Positions 35,868-44,407 of a stretch of 44,407 nt of DNA are shown piece by piece (the stretch's first letter is position 1; the number at the start of each line of letters is the position of its first letter). Origin of the DNA: Methylobacterium segetis (GTDB lineage Bacteria > Pseudomonadota > Alphaproteobacteria > Rhizobiales > Beijerinckiaceae); contig NZ_SMNT01000042.1 in the NCBI RefSeq assembly GCF_004348265.1, positions 1 through 44,407 on the forward strand, read 5' to 3'. A model generated the notes under the pieces. That model was not told the origin of the DNA. It made no database searches and was given only the letters and a program-made list of their open reading frames with translations. The translations under genes were made by a program, and so were the position numbers.

Positions 35868-37154
35868 TCAGGGGGCGGTGAGCATCCGTGCGAAGACCTC
35901 GACGAGGCGGCGCGCCACCTCGTCCTTGTCGAGCGTCGGCCAGGTCTCGACCGAGCCGTCGCGGGAGACGAGATGGACGGTGTTGCGCTGCCCGCCCATC
36001 ACGCCGCCCGCGGGCGAGACGTCGTTTGCCACGATGAGGTCGCAGCCCTTCCGGGCGATCTTGGCGCGCGCGTAATCCACGACCGTGTCGGTCTCGGCCG
36101 CGAAGCCGACGACGAGGCCCGGGCGGCCCTCCTGACGCTGCGCGACCGTCGCGAGGATATCCGGGTTCTCGACGAGCCCGAGGGGGGCGGGCGCGGCGCC
36201 GTCCTTCTTGATCTTCGCGTCCCGGGCCTCGGCGGGCCGGAAATCGGCAACGGCTGCGGTGAAGACCGCGAGATCGGCGGGCAGCGCTCCCTCGACGGCG
36301 GCCAGCATCTCCCGGGCGGTCTCCACCCGGACGACGTGCACGCCCTCCGGGTCGGGGATCGCGACCGGCCCTGAGACGAGGGTCACGGCAGCGCCCGCGG
36401 CGGCGGCCGCGGCGGCGATCGCGTGGCCCTGGCGGCCGGAGGAGCGGTTGGCGATGTAGCGCACCGGATCGATCGGCTCGTGGGTCGGACCCGAAGTCAC
36501 GAGGACCCGCCGGCCGGCCAGCGGGCCCGCCGGCCGGCGCCCGGCCAAGAATCCGAACTCGCCGCCGTCTCCTCCGGCCGCGGCAAGCATCGCCTCGACA
36601 GCCTCGACGATCTCGCCGGGCTCGGCCATCCGGCCCGGCCCGTGCTCGGCCTCGGCCATCGGGCCCTCGTTCGGGCCGACGACGCGAACGCCGTCGCCGG
36701 TGAGCGTCGCGAGATTGCGGCGAGTGGCCGGGTGCTGCCACATCCGGACGTTCATGGCGGGCGCGATCAGGATCGGCAGCGTCGTCGCGAGCAGGACCGT
36801 CGAGGCGAGATCGGGCGCAAGGCCGCCGGCCATGCGGCCCATCAGGTTGGCGGTGGCGGGCGCCACCACGACGGCGTCGGCGTCGCGGGCGAGCTTGATG
36901 TGGCCGATATCGGCCTCGTCCGCCCGGTCGAACAGGTCCGTGTGCGCCCGCTCCCCGGCGAGTGCGGCCGCGGCCAGCGGCGTCACGAATTCCTGTGCCC
37001 CCTTGGTGAGGAGCGGGCGAACGGACGCGCCGCGCTCGCGCAGACGCCGGATCAGGTCGAGGGATTTGTAGGCCGCGATCCCACCGCCGATGACGAGGAG
37101 GATGCGGCGGTGCCGCAGGGGCCGGTCCGAGGGCTGTTCCGATGAACGTTCCAT
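35868..37154 (-). CDS. coaBC: Bifunctional CoaBC (PPC synthetase/decarboxylase), Cys variant
   Basis: CoaBC joins phosphopantothenate to cysteine (CoaB) and decarboxylates the product (CoaC) in coenzyme A synthesis. The CoaC half has the flavin motif VIGGGIAAYKSLDLIRRL, catalytic His85 in GHIKL and Asn135 in PAMN. The CoaB half has YIANRSSGRQGHAIA, KIKKDG and LIVANDVS. The 428-residue length is normal. One oddity stands out: the third CoaC residue, Cys158 in E. coli, aligns by spacing with Glu168 (MAEAEHGPGRM), and no Cys occurs elsewhere in the CoaC half. It begins 9 bp after ubiB ends and is the last gene of ubiE-ubiB-coaBC. Confidence 0.94.
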   Translation of the reverse strand: MERSSEQPSDRPLRHRRILLVIGGGIAAYKSLDLIRRLRERGASVRPLLTKGAQEFVTPLAAAALAGERAHTDLFDRADEADIGHIKLARDADAVVVAPATANLMGRMAGGLAPDLASTVLLATTLPILIAPAMNVRMWQHPATRRNLATLTGDGVRVVGPNEGPMAEAEHGPGRMAEPGEIVEAVEAMLAAAGGDGGEFGFLAGRRPAGPLAGRRVLVTSGPTHEPIDPVRYIANRSSGRQGHAIAAAAAAAGAAVTLVSGPVAIPDPEGVHVVRVETAREMLAAVEGALPADLAVFTAAVADFRPAEARDAKIKKDGAAPAPLGLVENPDILATVAQRQEGRPGLVVGFAAETDTVVDYARAKIARKGCDLIVANDVSPAGGVMGGQRNTVHLVSRDGSVETWPTLDKDEVARRLVEVFARMLTAP

Positions 37155-37163
37155 GGGACGAGC

Positions 37164-38720
37164 TTACCGGAAGGCCATGACCAGCGCACCGATGGCGATG
37201 CCCCAGAGCGCCAGCGTCGACCAGAGCGCCCGACGCTTCTCCTGCCGGGCGAAGGCCTCGAGGCGCTGCGCGTCTCCGGTTCCGGCCTCGTCGAGGCGGA
37301 TCAGGATGCGCTTGAGGCGTTGCGACAGGTCGGGCACGTCGCCCACGACATCGGCGATGGTGAGCACCGCGCGCCCCGCACTCTCGATGCGGCCGATCGG
37401 CCCGAGGTTGCGGGCGATCCAGCTCCGCACCACAGGCTCGGCGCCGGTCCACATGTCGAGCTGCGGATCGAGGGAGCGGGCGACGCCCTCGACGACCACC
37501 ATGGTCTTCTGCAGCATCACGAGCTCGGTGCGCGTGCTCATGTCGAAGAGGGCGGTCACGTCGAAGAGCAGCGTCAGCACCTTCGCCATCGAGATCTCGT
37601 CGGCCCGGCGCTGATGGATCGGCTCGCCGATGGCGCGGATCGCCTGCGCGAAATCGTCGACGGAATGGTGGGCCGGCACGTAGCCGGCCTCGAAATGAAC
37701 CTGCGCCACGCGCTTGTAGTCGCGCAGGATGAAGCCGAGCAGGATCTCGGCGAGGAAGCGCCGCTCCTTGAGCCCGAGCCGCCCCATGATGCCGAAATCG
37801 ACGGCGGTCAGGCGCCCCTCGGCATCCACGAACAGGTTTCCGGGGTGCATGTCGGCATGGAAGAATCCATCCCGGATCGCCTGGCGCAGGAAGGACTGGA
37901 TCACCGTGCGGCCGAGCGCCCGCAGATCGTGGCCGGCCGCGATGAGGGTCGCGTGGTCGTGGAGCCGCGCTCCCTCGATCCACTCGCTCGTCAGCACGTC
38001 CCGGGCGGTCAGTTCCCATTCCGGCTTCGGCACCCGGAAATCCGCGTCGTCCGCGGTGTTCTGGGCGAGCTCGGACATCGCGGCCGCCTCGAGCCGGAAA
38101 TCCATCTCCATCATCACCGAGCGGGCCAGGATCTCGACCACTTCCCGCGGGCGCAGGCGCTCGGCCTGGGGCGAGAGGGCGTGCACGACGCGGGCCATGA
38201 AGCGCATCGCCTGGAGGTCGCGCTGGAAGCGCTCGCGCACGCCGGGCCGCATCACCTTGACGGCGAGGTTGCGCTGCGTGCCGTCCGCGTCGATGACCGT
38301 CGCCTTGTGCACCTGCGCGATCGAGGCCGCCGCGATCGGCTCGCTGAACGAGGCGAAGACCTCGCGGAGCGGCCGCCCGAACGAGGTCTCGACGACGCGG
38401 ATGGATTGCCCCTGCGGGAAGGGGGGAACGCGGTCCTGCAGCTTCTCCAGGTCGATCGCGGCGGCCATGCCGACGATGTCGGGCCGCGTCGCCAGGAACT
38501 GCCCGAACTTCACGTAGGAGGGGCCGAGGCGCGTGAGCGCCGCCGAGAGGCGGGCAGCCCCTTCACCGAGGCCCGGCCGCTCCAGCATGCGGCCGACCCT
38601 GAGGGCGAGGCGCAGGTGCGGGGGCAGTTGCGAGGGGTCCATGAAGGCGAGCCCGCCCTCGCGGGCCATGACGAATCCCACATGCGCGCCGCGCACGAGA
38701 TGGAAGACGGCGCCGATCAC
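37164..38720 (-). CDS. ubiB: Ubiquinone biosynthesis kinase-like protein UbiB
   Basis: UbiB is an ADCK/ABC1-type atypical kinase-like ATPase needed for ubiquinone synthesis at the inner membrane. The family marks are all present: KxGQ in YVKFGQFLATRPDIV, the Ala-rich loop in IAAASIAQVHKA, the Lys in LAVKVMRPG, HADMHPGNLFVD and AVDFGIMG. A hydrophobic C-terminal helix region (ALWSTLALWGIAIGALVMAF) should anchor it in the membrane. The start is GTG 38720 (518 residues). It lies 43 bp after ubiE and 9 bp before coaBC on the same strand, an arrangement widespread in alphaproteobacteria. Confidence 0.95.
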   Translation of the reverse strand: MIGAVFHLVRGAHVGFVMAREGGLAFMDPSQLPPHLRLALRVGRMLERPGLGEGAARLSAALTRLGPSYVKFGQFLATRPDIVGMAAAIDLEKLQDRVPPFPQGQSIRVVETSFGRPLREVFASFSEPIAAASIAQVHKATVIDADGTQRNLAVKVMRPGVRERFQRDLQAMRFMARVVHALSPQAERLRPREVVEILARSVMMEMDFRLEAAAMSELAQNTADDADFRVPKPEWELTARDVLTSEWIEGARLHDHATLIAAGHDLRALGRTVIQSFLRQAIRDGFFHADMHPGNLFVDAEGRLTAVDFGIMGRLGLKERRFLAEILLGFILRDYKRVAQVHFEAGYVPAHHSVDDFAQAIRAIGEPIHQRRADEISMAKVLTLLFDVTALFDMSTRTELVMLQKTMVVVEGVARSLDPQLDMWTGAEPVVRSWIARNLGPIGRIESAGRAVLTIADVVGDVPDLSQRLKRILIRLDEAGTGDAQRLEAFARQEKRRALWSTLALWGIAIGALVMAFR

Positions 38721-38763
38721 GAGAGCCGGGGCTCCCGACGGGTCGGTGTCTCGGCGACCGCCA

Positions 38764-39537
38764 TCAGGAGACTTTCCAGCCCGAATGGATCGCCACGATG
38801 CCGCCCGACAGGGAGCGGTGCGTGACGTGGCGCAGGCCGGCCGCCTCGATCATGCCGGCGAAGGCGCCGGGGGAGGGGAAGCGGCGGATCGACTCGACGA
38901 GGTAGCGGTAGGATTCGGCATCGCCCGCGACCCGAGCGCCGATCCGCGGGATCACGTGGAAGGAGTAGGCGTCGTAGATCCGGTCGAGGACCGGCATGTC
39001 CACCTTCGAGAATTCGAGGCAGAGGAAGCGGCCACCCGGCCGCAGCACCCGGCGCGCCTCGCTGAGCGCGGCCTCGATGCGCGGCACGTTCCGGATGCCG
39101 AACGCGATCGTGTAGGCGTCGAACGCGGAATCGGGCAGAGGCAGAGTCTCGGCATTGCCGGTCACGAAATCGATGCGGCCCCGAAAGCGCTCGCCGGCCC
39201 GCTCGGCCCCGACCCGCAGCATGGCCTCGTTGATGTCGAGGACGGTCACCTGCGTCTGCGGGCCGCCGGCCTCGAGCGTCCGGAACGCGATGTCGCCGGT
39301 CCCGCCCGCCACGTCGAGATGGCGGAAGGGCCTGGCCTTGGGCGGGCGCAGCATCGCGATGAGCTGCGCCTTCCAGGCGCGGTGCAAGCCCCCCGACATC
39401 AGGTCGTTCATCAGGTCGTAGCGCTTCGCGACCGAGCGGAACACGTCGTCGACGCGCCCCTGCTTCTCGCCGAGCGCCACACGCTCGAACCCGAAATCCG
39501 TCGTCCCGTCGCCGGACGGCCGCTCGTCGTGACGCAT
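38764..39537 (-). CDS. ubiE: Ubiquinone/menaquinone methyltransferase UbiE
   Basis: UbiE is the SAM-dependent C-methyltransferase of ubiquinone (and menaquinone) synthesis. The 257-residue protein has the opening [20 protein letters not shown], the SAM-binding motif [36 protein letters not shown], the [18 protein letters not shown] post-motif and a C-terminal [14 protein letters not shown] 39537 follows AAGGGTAGG; a longer frame to 39630 lacks conservation. It heads ubiE-ubiB-coaBC and diverges from the gene at 39786 across a 248-bp region that contains an inverted repeat. Confidence 0.96.
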   Translation of the reverse strand: MRHDERPSGDGTTDFGFERVALGEKQGRVDDVFRSVAKRYDLMNDLMSGGLHRAWKAQLIAMLRPPKARPFRHLDVAGGTGDIAFRTLEAGGPQTQVTVLDINEAMLRVGAERAGERFRGRIDFVTGNAETLPLPDSAFDAYTIAFGIRNVPRIEAALSEARRVLRPGGRFLCLEFSKVDMPVLDRIYDAYSFHVIPRIGARVAGDAESYRYLVESIRRFPSPGAFAGMIEAAGLRHVTHRSLSGGIVAIHSGWKVS

Positions 39538-39714
39538 GGCACCTACCCTTCGCCCGCCTCCATAGCGAAGCGAGGGGGAAACCGCCATGCGTCGAAACCC
39601 GCACCGCGACAGCGGGGACAGGCCGGACAAATCAGGGTCTCGGGTCAGAAAGTGCTCACATTACTGGGTCGGCGAGACATAATTTCTTCCAAACCCATCG
39701 AAGATCTCGGACTT

Positions 39715-39743
39715 GCAGTGTGAGCGCGAATGTTTCACACTGC
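39715..39743. promoter_or_regulatory. Inverted repeat in the ubiE / 39786 divergent region
   Basis: GCAGTGTGA-N11-TCACACTGC is a perfect 9-bp inverted repeat with an 11-bp spacer, centred ~57 bp before the plus-strand gene and ~190 bp before ubiE. A 20-bp centre-to-centre spacing of arms is what a dimeric helix-turn-helix repressor needs (two helical turns). No flanking T-run makes a terminator unlikely. The cognate regulator is unknown. Confidence 0.5.
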
Positions 39744-39785
39744 GAATGCTGCAGAGTCGATCCCGCCTGTTAGACGACGTCTTCG

Positions 39786-40118
39786 ATGTCCATCGCTTTC
39801 CGGACGCGCTCCCCGGGCGCCCTGCTCGCGCAGATCGAGCGGGCGGTCGCGGATGGGTTGATCCTCGAATGGATTCGGGAGGAGGGCGGCTTCACCCACG
39901 GCACGCATCGCTGGCAGAGCCGGGCCTTCCTGGTGCCGCGCCTGTGCCCCGGGGAGCTCGTCTTCCACATCGTGCGCGGCGAGCGGGAGCCGGTCTCCAG
40001 CGGGGTCTACGCGTTCTATCACGCGAGCTTCATCGAGTGCCTGCTCACCCATTGCGATGGGGCCTTCGCGGAGGCCTGCGCCTCCGCGCAGCCGATGCCG
40101 GGCGACCGGGTTTCCTGA
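39786..40118 (+). CDS. Small hypothetical protein upstream of mutM
   Basis: The 110-residue product begins [20 protein letters not shown] and contains [39 protein letters not shown] and a short polar tail. The sequence alternates charged and hydrophobic residues as in a folded soluble protein, with no signal peptide or membrane helix. I do not recognise a family. It lies 85 bp before mutM on the same strand and after a marked inverted repeat. The ribosome binding site before ATG 39786 is weak. It could be a small regulatory or binding domain. Confidence 0.6.
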   Translation: MSIAFRTRSPGALLAQIERAVADGLILEWIREEGGFTHGTHRWQSRAFLVPRLCPGELVFHIVRGEREPVSSGVYAFYHASFIECLLTHCDGAFAEACASAQPMPGDRVS

Positions 40119-40203
40119 CGCGCGGCGTCGCAGCGGGATTGCTCGGCGAGCGCCGCAGGCCGATATCCTGGCTCCGTTCCGACACCGCAACGCACCCGAT
40201 CGC

Positions 40204-41115
40204 ATGCCCGAACTTCCCGAGGTTGAGACCGTCCGCCGCGGGCTTCAGCCCGCCATGGTTGGGGCGCGGTTCTCCCGCGTCACCCTGCGCCGGCCGAACC
40301 TGCGCTTCCCCTTCCCCGAGCGCTTCGTCGAGCGCCTCGAAGGCCGCCGGGTCACGGACCTCGCGCGCCGGGCGAAGTACCTGACGGCACCTCTCGATTC
40401 CGGCGAGACGCTGATCATGCATCTCGGCATGAGCGGTCGCTTTGACGTGGCTCTGCCGGACGGGCGCAACCTCTCGCCGGGAGACTTCTACCTGGAGGGC
40501 GCGCTCGGCACGCCCAAGCACGACCACGTCGTGATGGCGATGGAGACGGGTGCCACCGTCACCTACAATGACGTGCGCCGCTTCGGCTTCATGGATCTCG
40601 TTCCGACCGAGACCCTCGCCGCCTCCCGGCACTTCTCCGGGATGGGGATCGAGCCCTTGAGCGAGGCGCTGACGGGCGAGGCGGTGGCACGCCTGTTCCG
40701 CCACCGGATCACGCCCCTGAAGAGTGCGCTCCTCGACCAGCGCCTGATCGCGGGGCTCGGCAACATCTACGTGTGCGAGGCCCTGCACCGGGCGGGCCTC
40801 CACCCCGAGGCGCCGGCGGGAAGCCTCGTCACGAAGGGGGGCCAGCCGACGGCGAAGGCGCGGCGTCTCGCCGAGGTGATCCGCGAGGTCCTGACGGAGG
40901 CGGTCGCGGCCGGCGGCTCGACGCTGCGCGACTACGCCCATACGGACGGCAGCGCCGGCGCCTTCCAGAACGCCTTCCGGGTCTACGACCGGGTCGGGGA
41001 GCCCTGCACCTCGCCCGGCTGCCGCGGCGTGATCGGCCGGATCGTGCAGTCCGGGCGCTCGACCTTCTTCTGCGCCGGCTGCCAGCCCGTCCCGACCGGC
41101 CGCGCGAGGGCCTGA
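40204..41115 (+). CDS. mutM: Formamidopyrimidine-DNA glycosylase MutM/Fpg
   Basis: This base-excision glycosylase/lyase removes 8-oxoguanine and formamidopyrimidines. After Met removal the catalytic Pro and Glu ([10 protein letters not shown]) lead the protein; Lys58 in RRAKYL, the helix-two-turn-helix region ([20 protein letters not shown]) and a C-terminal zinc finger (C-TSPG-C ... FFCAGC) are intact. The first zinc pair has C-x4-C spacing, common in alphaproteobacterial MutM. The 303-residue protein is full length. The start must be ATG 40204, since Pro2 is the nucleophile. Confidence 0.97.
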   Translation: MPELPEVETVRRGLQPAMVGARFSRVTLRRPNLRFPFPERFVERLEGRRVTDLARRAKYLTAPLDSGETLIMHLGMSGRFDVALPDGRNLSPGDFYLEGALGTPKHDHVVMAMETGATVTYNDVRRFGFMDLVPTETLAASRHFSGMGIEPLSEALTGEAVARLFRHRITPLKSALLDQRLIAGLGNIYVCEALHRAGLHPEAPAGSLVTKGGQPTAKARRLAEVIREVLTEAVAAGGSTLRDYAHTDGSAGAFQNAFRVYDRVGEPCTSPGCRGVIGRIVQSGRSTFFCAGCQPVPTGRARA

Positions 41116-41294
41116 GCGCGGCAAAGTGAGCGCCGCCACGGCAATTTTGCCATAAAGCGGGCTAGGGTCGCCCCTTCCGCGGTCTCCTGACACGCGCGCC
41201 CAACCGTGCCATCCTGATCGCGCCGCTCCGGTGGCGCCGTTCCCGGCCGGAGACCGGGCAGGGGTCAGGAAGCGCGAGCCCGAGCAGGATTTCG

Positions 41295-42674
41295 ATGTTC
41301 TTCCGCAGACGCAAGCCGCCCGCTCCGACGCCGGCCATCTCCGACGAGCCGGCCCTGCCGAACCGCCTCTCGCCGCGCTCGCCCGGGGAGGCGATCAAGC
41401 CCACGGCCGCCCTCCCGCCCCCGGAGGAGCCGGAGCGCGAGCGCGGCGGGCTGCTCGCGACGATCAGCGGCCTGCTGACTTTCGCGGTGGTCCTCGCCAT
41501 CGGCGCGATGATCGGGCTGACGCTGGTGCAGCGGCAGATCAACGAGCCCGGCCCCCTCGCCAACGACAAGGTGGTGGTGATTCCCTCCCGCAGCGGGACG
41601 GGCGAGATCGCGGAAATCCTGCAGCGCGAGGGTGTGATCGCCCATACCGGCCTGTTCGAGATCGCCGCCCGTTTCGGCGGCCGGCCGCCGCTCAAGGCCG
41701 GCGAGTACAGCTTCAAGGCCCATGCCACGATCAGCGACGCCCTCGACGTCGTCACCTCGGGGCGCCAAGTCCAGCACGCGATCACCTTCCCCGAGGGCCT
41801 GACCAGCGAGCAGATCGTCGCGCGGCTCAACGAGAACGACGTGCTCGCGGGCGAGGTCAGCGAGATCCCGGGCGAGGGCTCGCTCCTGCCCGATACCTAC
41901 AAGTTCGAGCGGGGCGCCACCCGGCAGCAGATCGTCAACCTGATGCGCGCGAAGCAGAAGGAGGTGCTGAACCAGATCTGGCAGCGCCGGAACACCGAGG
42001 TTCCCGTGCGGACGCCTGCCGAGATGGTCACCCTCGCCTCGATCGTCGAGAAGGAGACGGGGCGGGCCGACGAGCGGCCACGGGTCGCCGGCGTCTTCGT
42101 CAACCGCCTGAACAAGCGCATGAAGCTGCAATCCGACCCGACCATCGTCTACGGCCTTGTGGGCGGGCGCGGCACGCTGGGGCGCGGCATCCAGCGCTCC
42201 GAGATCGAGCGGGCGACGCCCTACAACACCTACGTGATCGAGGGGCTGCCGCCGGGCCCGATCGCCAATCCGGGCCGGGCCGCGCTCGAGGCGGTGGCCA
42301 ACCCCTCGCGGACCAAGGATCTCTTCTTTGTGGCGGACGGCACGGGCGGCCACGCCTTCGCGGACAGCCTGGAGGGCCACCAGAAGAACGTCGCCCGCTG
42401 GCGGGCGGTGGAGAAGAGCCGTCAATCGCCGACGCCGGACGCGGGCGGCGTCGACAAGGCCGAGCCGCCGCTCGACCCGGGCGCGGTGCCTGGCCGCGCC
42501 TCCGCCTTCGCGCCGCCGACGAATTCGGCGCTGGCGCTCGACGGGGCGAACGCGGCGGGCCCGCGCTCCCGCGCCTTCGACGCGTCCGAGGGCACGAAGC
42601 TCGACCCGCTGAAGAACAAGACCTTCGACCTGAATTCGGCGAAATCCGTGCCGGTGCTGAAGCAGCCGCACTGA
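41295..42674 (+). CDS. mltG: Endolytic murein transglycosylase MltG
   Basis: MltG cuts nascent glycan strands at the inner membrane and is thought to end their elongation. The 459-residue protein has a basic, Pro-rich cytoplasmic tail, one membrane helix (~53-77), a LysM-like region and the YceG catalytic domain. The candidate catalytic Glu is Glu252 in LASIVEKETG, followed by VFVNRLNKRMKLQSDPTIVY and EGLPPGPIANPGRAALEAV. The C-terminal ~90 residues are a polar, Pro/Ala-rich tail. ATG 41295 starts MFFRRRKP. It precedes yicC and gmk on the same strand, a common alphaproteobacterial order. Confidence 0.94.
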   Translation: MFFRRRKPPAPTPAISDEPALPNRLSPRSPGEAIKPTAALPPPEEPERERGGLLATISGLLTFAVVLAIGAMIGLTLVQRQINEPGPLANDKVVVIPSRSGTGEIAEILQREGVIAHTGLFEIAARFGGRPPLKAGEYSFKAHATISDALDVVTSGRQVQHAITFPEGLTSEQIVARLNENDVLAGEVSEIPGEGSLLPDTYKFERGATRQQIVNLMRAKQKEVLNQIWQRRNTEVPVRTPAEMVTLASIVEKETGRADERPRVAGVFVNRLNKRMKLQSDPTIVYGLVGGRGTLGRGIQRSEIERATPYNTYVIEGLPPGPIANPGRAALEAVANPSRTKDLFFVADGTGGHAFADSLEGHQKNVARWRAVEKSRQSPTPDAGGVDKAEPPLDPGAVPGRASAFAPPTNSALALDGANAAGPRSRAFDASEGTKLDPLKNKTFDLNSAKSVPVLKQPH

Positions 42675-42731
42675 CCGACGGGGCTCGCGGGGCGCGGGCC
42701 GCACCATGACAGCGGGGGCTCAGTCGACGAC

Positions 42732-43610
42732 ATGATCGCCAGCATGACCGGGTTCGCACGGGCCGCGGGCGCGACCGGCCCCGTGCATTGGGCCTGGGAG
42801 GTCCGCAGCGTGAACGGGCGCGGGCTCGAGGTGCGGGTCCGCGTTCCGAACGGTGCCGAGGCCGCGGGCGAGGTCGCCCGCACCGCCCTGCAGAAGACCC
42901 TGACCCGCGGCCAGTGCCAGCTCTCCCTCTCTCTGACGAAGCCCGAGACGGCGGCGCGGGTGCGGGTGACCGAGGCGCTCCTCGCGGCTTTGGCGGAGGC
43001 GGTCGCGCGGGTGCCGGTGCCGGAGGGCATCGCGCCGGCGACGATGGACGGGCTGCTCGGGGTGCGCGGCGTCATCGAGAGCGAGGAGGCGGAGAGCGCG
43101 GAGACCGAGTCGCTCGCCCGCGACCTCGCGGAGGGCGTGGTGCGGCTCGTGGCCGACCTCGTCGAGGCGCGCCGGGCCGAGGGGCGCGCTCTTCAAGAGA
43201 TCATCAATGGACACCTCGGCACGTTGATCGCGATCATCCAGGCCGCGGAGGATTGTCCGGCCCGCAAGCCCGATGCCGTGCGCGCGAAACTCGCCGCGAG
43301 CGTCGCCAGCCTGACCGAGGCGGGCACCGGACTCGACCCGGACAGGCTCCACCAGGAGGCGGTGCTCCTGGCCGCCAAGGCCGACGTGCGGGAGGAGCTC
43401 GACCGGCTCCGCGCCCACCTCGCCTCGGCCGCGGAGCTGATCGCGGGCGGAGGTGCGATCGGCCGGCGGCTCGACTTCCTGGCGCAGGAGCTCGGCCGCG
43501 AGGCGAACACCCTGTGCGCCAAGGCCAACGACATCACCCTGTCGCGGATCGGACTCGACTTGAAGGCCGTGGTGGAGCAATTCCGCGAGCAGGTTCAGAA
43601 CGTCGAGTAG
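42732..43610 (+). CDS. yicC: YicC family endoribonuclease-like protein
   Basis: YicC proteins are conserved hexameric proteins recently linked to RNA cleavage. The 292-residue product begins MIASMTGFARAAG, has the family block WEVRSVNGRGLEVRVRVPN and ends with the YicC C-terminal region (GRRLDFLAQELGREANTLCA, then KANDITLSRIGLDLKAVVEQ). It is complete and lies 57 bp both after mltG and before gmk, so the three genes probably form one operon. RNA substrate and physiological role in this organism are unknown. Confidence 0.95.
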   Translation: MIASMTGFARAAGATGPVHWAWEVRSVNGRGLEVRVRVPNGAEAAGEVARTALQKTLTRGQCQLSLSLTKPETAARVRVTEALLAALAEAVARVPVPEGIAPATMDGLLGVRGVIESEEAESAETESLARDLAEGVVRLVADLVEARRAEGRALQEIINGHLGTLIAIIQAAEDCPARKPDAVRAKLAASVASLTEAGTGLDPDRLHQEAVLLAAKADVREELDRLRAHLASAAELIAGGGAIGRRLDFLAQELGREANTLCAKANDITLSRIGLDLKAVVEQFREQVQNVE

Positions 43611-43667
43611 GGTGCGTCGGGGCATGATGCGAGCCAGCGGGCAGGTCGAGATGGGGAGCGGGCGCCG

Positions 43668-44360
43668 ATGAGCGCGGGGGCGCCGGGGGGCCGGCCCGGA
43701 TCGCAGGGCGAAGCCGAGGGCCGGATCGGCCGGCGGGGCCTGATCCTGATCCTGTCCTCGCCGTCGGGCGCGGGGAAAACCACGCTGACGCGGGCCATCG
43801 CGCAGGACGGCGGCTGGGGGCTCGAACTCTCGATCTCGGTGACGACGCGGCCGCGCCGCCCCTCCGAGATCGAGGGCAAGCATTACCGCTTCATCGACCG
43901 TGAGGCGTTCGACAGCCTGCGCGCCCGGGACGACCTGCTCGAATGGGCGGAGGTGCACGGCAATTTCTACGGCACGCCGCGTCGGCCGGTGGAGAAGGTC
44001 CTGGCCGAGGGCCGGGACATGATCTTCGACATCGACTACCAGGGCACGCGGCAGGTCCGCTCGAAGCTCTCGGACGACGTCGTCACCGTCTTCATCCTGC
44101 CACCCAGCATGGCGGAGCTGCGCCAGCGCCTGGAGCGGCGGGCGGAGGATTCGCCCGCCACGATCGAGAAGCGGCTCGCCAATGCTCGCGTCGAGATCCA
44201 GCGCTGGAGCGAGTACGATTACGTCATCGTCAACGACGACCTCCAGAACGCCTTCACCTCGCTCCAGGGCATCCTGACGGCCGAGCGCCTGAAGCGGACC
44301 CGCCGCACGGGGCTCGGCGCCTTCGTCGACGATCTCCTGAGCGAGAGCGAGGCGCGGTAG
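43668..44360 (+). CDS. gmk: Guanylate kinase
   Basis: Gmk phosphorylates GMP to GDP with ATP. The P-loop LSSPSGAGKTTLTRAI (about residues 29-44) is followed by the GMP-binding ISVTTRPRRPSEIEGKHYRF, WAEVHGNFYGTP and DIDYQGTRQVRSKL. At 230 residues it is slightly long, because of a ~23-residue Gly/Arg-rich N-terminal extension that may be due to a start further downstream. ATG 43668 is preceded by GGGGAGCGGG. It is the last gene of mltG-yicC-gmk within the window. Confidence 0.96.
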   Translation: MSAGAPGGRPGSQGEAEGRIGRRGLILILSSPSGAGKTTLTRAIAQDGGWGLELSISVTTRPRRPSEIEGKHYRFIDREAFDSLRARDDLLEWAEVHGNFYGTPRRPVEKVLAEGRDMIFDIDYQGTRQVRSKLSDDVVTVFILPPSMAELRQRLERRAEDSPATIEKRLANARVEIQRWSEYDYVIVNDDLQNAFTSLQGILTAERLKRTRRTGLGAFVDDLLSESEAR

Positions 44361-44361
44361 G

Positions 44362-44383
44362 GCGGCCGAGCCGGGCCGCGTTT
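44362..44383 (+). terminator. Weak hairpin after gmk
   Basis: GCGGCC-GAGCCG-GGCCGC followed by GTTT begins 2 nt after the gmk stop. The stem is short (6 bp) and the T-run minimal, so this is a weak intrinsic terminator candidate near the window edge. Confidence 0.35.
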
Positions 44384-44407
44384 CCCGCCCCTTCCGGAGC
44401 CGGCGCC

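Noticed and set aside
41140..41151. GGCAA-TT-TTGCC palindrome before mltG as an operator
   Set aside because: Arms of 5 bp are too short to separate from chance without conservation data.
1..44407. CRISPR array, prophage, insertion sequence, tRNA or rRNA genes
   Set aside because: No direct-repeat/spacer series, transposase or integrase, terminal inverted repeats, tRNA cloverleaf or rRNA sequence was recognised.

Overview
The window is a high-GC (roughly 70% by eye) alphaproteobacterial chromosome segment, most likely from a Methylobacterium/Methylorubrum-type member of the Hyphomicrobiales. That assignment is inference. It rests on the gene neighbourhoods (hrcA diverging from rph-rdgB-hemW; rpsT next to dnaA-dnaN-recF; ubiE-ubiB-coaBC next to mutM; mltG-yicC-gmk) and on small families common in that group (DUF1236, DUF6894, DUF29, a coiled-coil inner-membrane protein). 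I see no rRNA, tRNA, CRISPR array, insertion sequence, prophage or integron. Most of the window is core chromosome with a few accessory genes between conserved blocks.

Layout. 1-390: 3' end of an arginine/glycine-rich DUF1236 gene, then a hairpin between convergent genes. 430-5165: hrcA (-), then rph, rdgB, hemW and a frameshifted EamA transporter (+). 5176-7844: an LpoA-like lipoprotein (-) diverging from rsmI-yraN (+). 7854-11644: a lone receiver domain (-), an osmoprotectant-type ABC importer (binding protein plus two permeases, no ATPase) and a DUF6894 gene. 11766-17694: envelope genes (L,D-transpeptidase, extensin-like protein), a dienelactone-hydrolase-like protein, an M3 oligopeptidase and a membrane-anchored coiled-coil protein. 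17710-20049: a small unknown, an SMP-30-like enzyme and a thioredoxin-reductase-like flavoprotein, all minus strand.

20134-23607 is a minus-strand block purL-bolA-DUF29-grxD that ends in a clear intrinsic terminator. It links purine synthesis to the BolA/CGFS-glutaredoxin iron-sulfur pair, with a DUF29 gene between the two partners. 23770-32026 is a long minus-strand run: a membrane serine-hydrolase-like protein, recQ, recF, dnaN, dnaA and rpsT. dnaN and recF overlap by a GTGA junction. The rpsT promoter is the best promoter in the window, and its leader can fold just before the ribosome binding site.

32265-35855 holds an agmatinase-family enzyme (+), a flavin-reductase-fold protein and a glutathione transferase (-), and a LysR regulator divergent from the transferase. 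35868-39537 is ubiE-ubiB-coaBC (-), for ubiquinone and coenzyme A synthesis. In coaBC the position of the catalytic cysteine of the decarboxylase half is Glu. 39786-44360 runs on the plus strand: a small unknown, mutM, mltG, yicC and gmk.

I did not find a clear new multi-gene system. The observations most worth a second look are the Cys-to-Glu change in CoaBC, the ABC importer without an ATPase, the DUF29 gene between bolA and grxD, the membrane-embedded GHSSS hydrolase-like protein, the structured rpsT leader, and the inverted repeat upstream of the mutM-side unknown gene.
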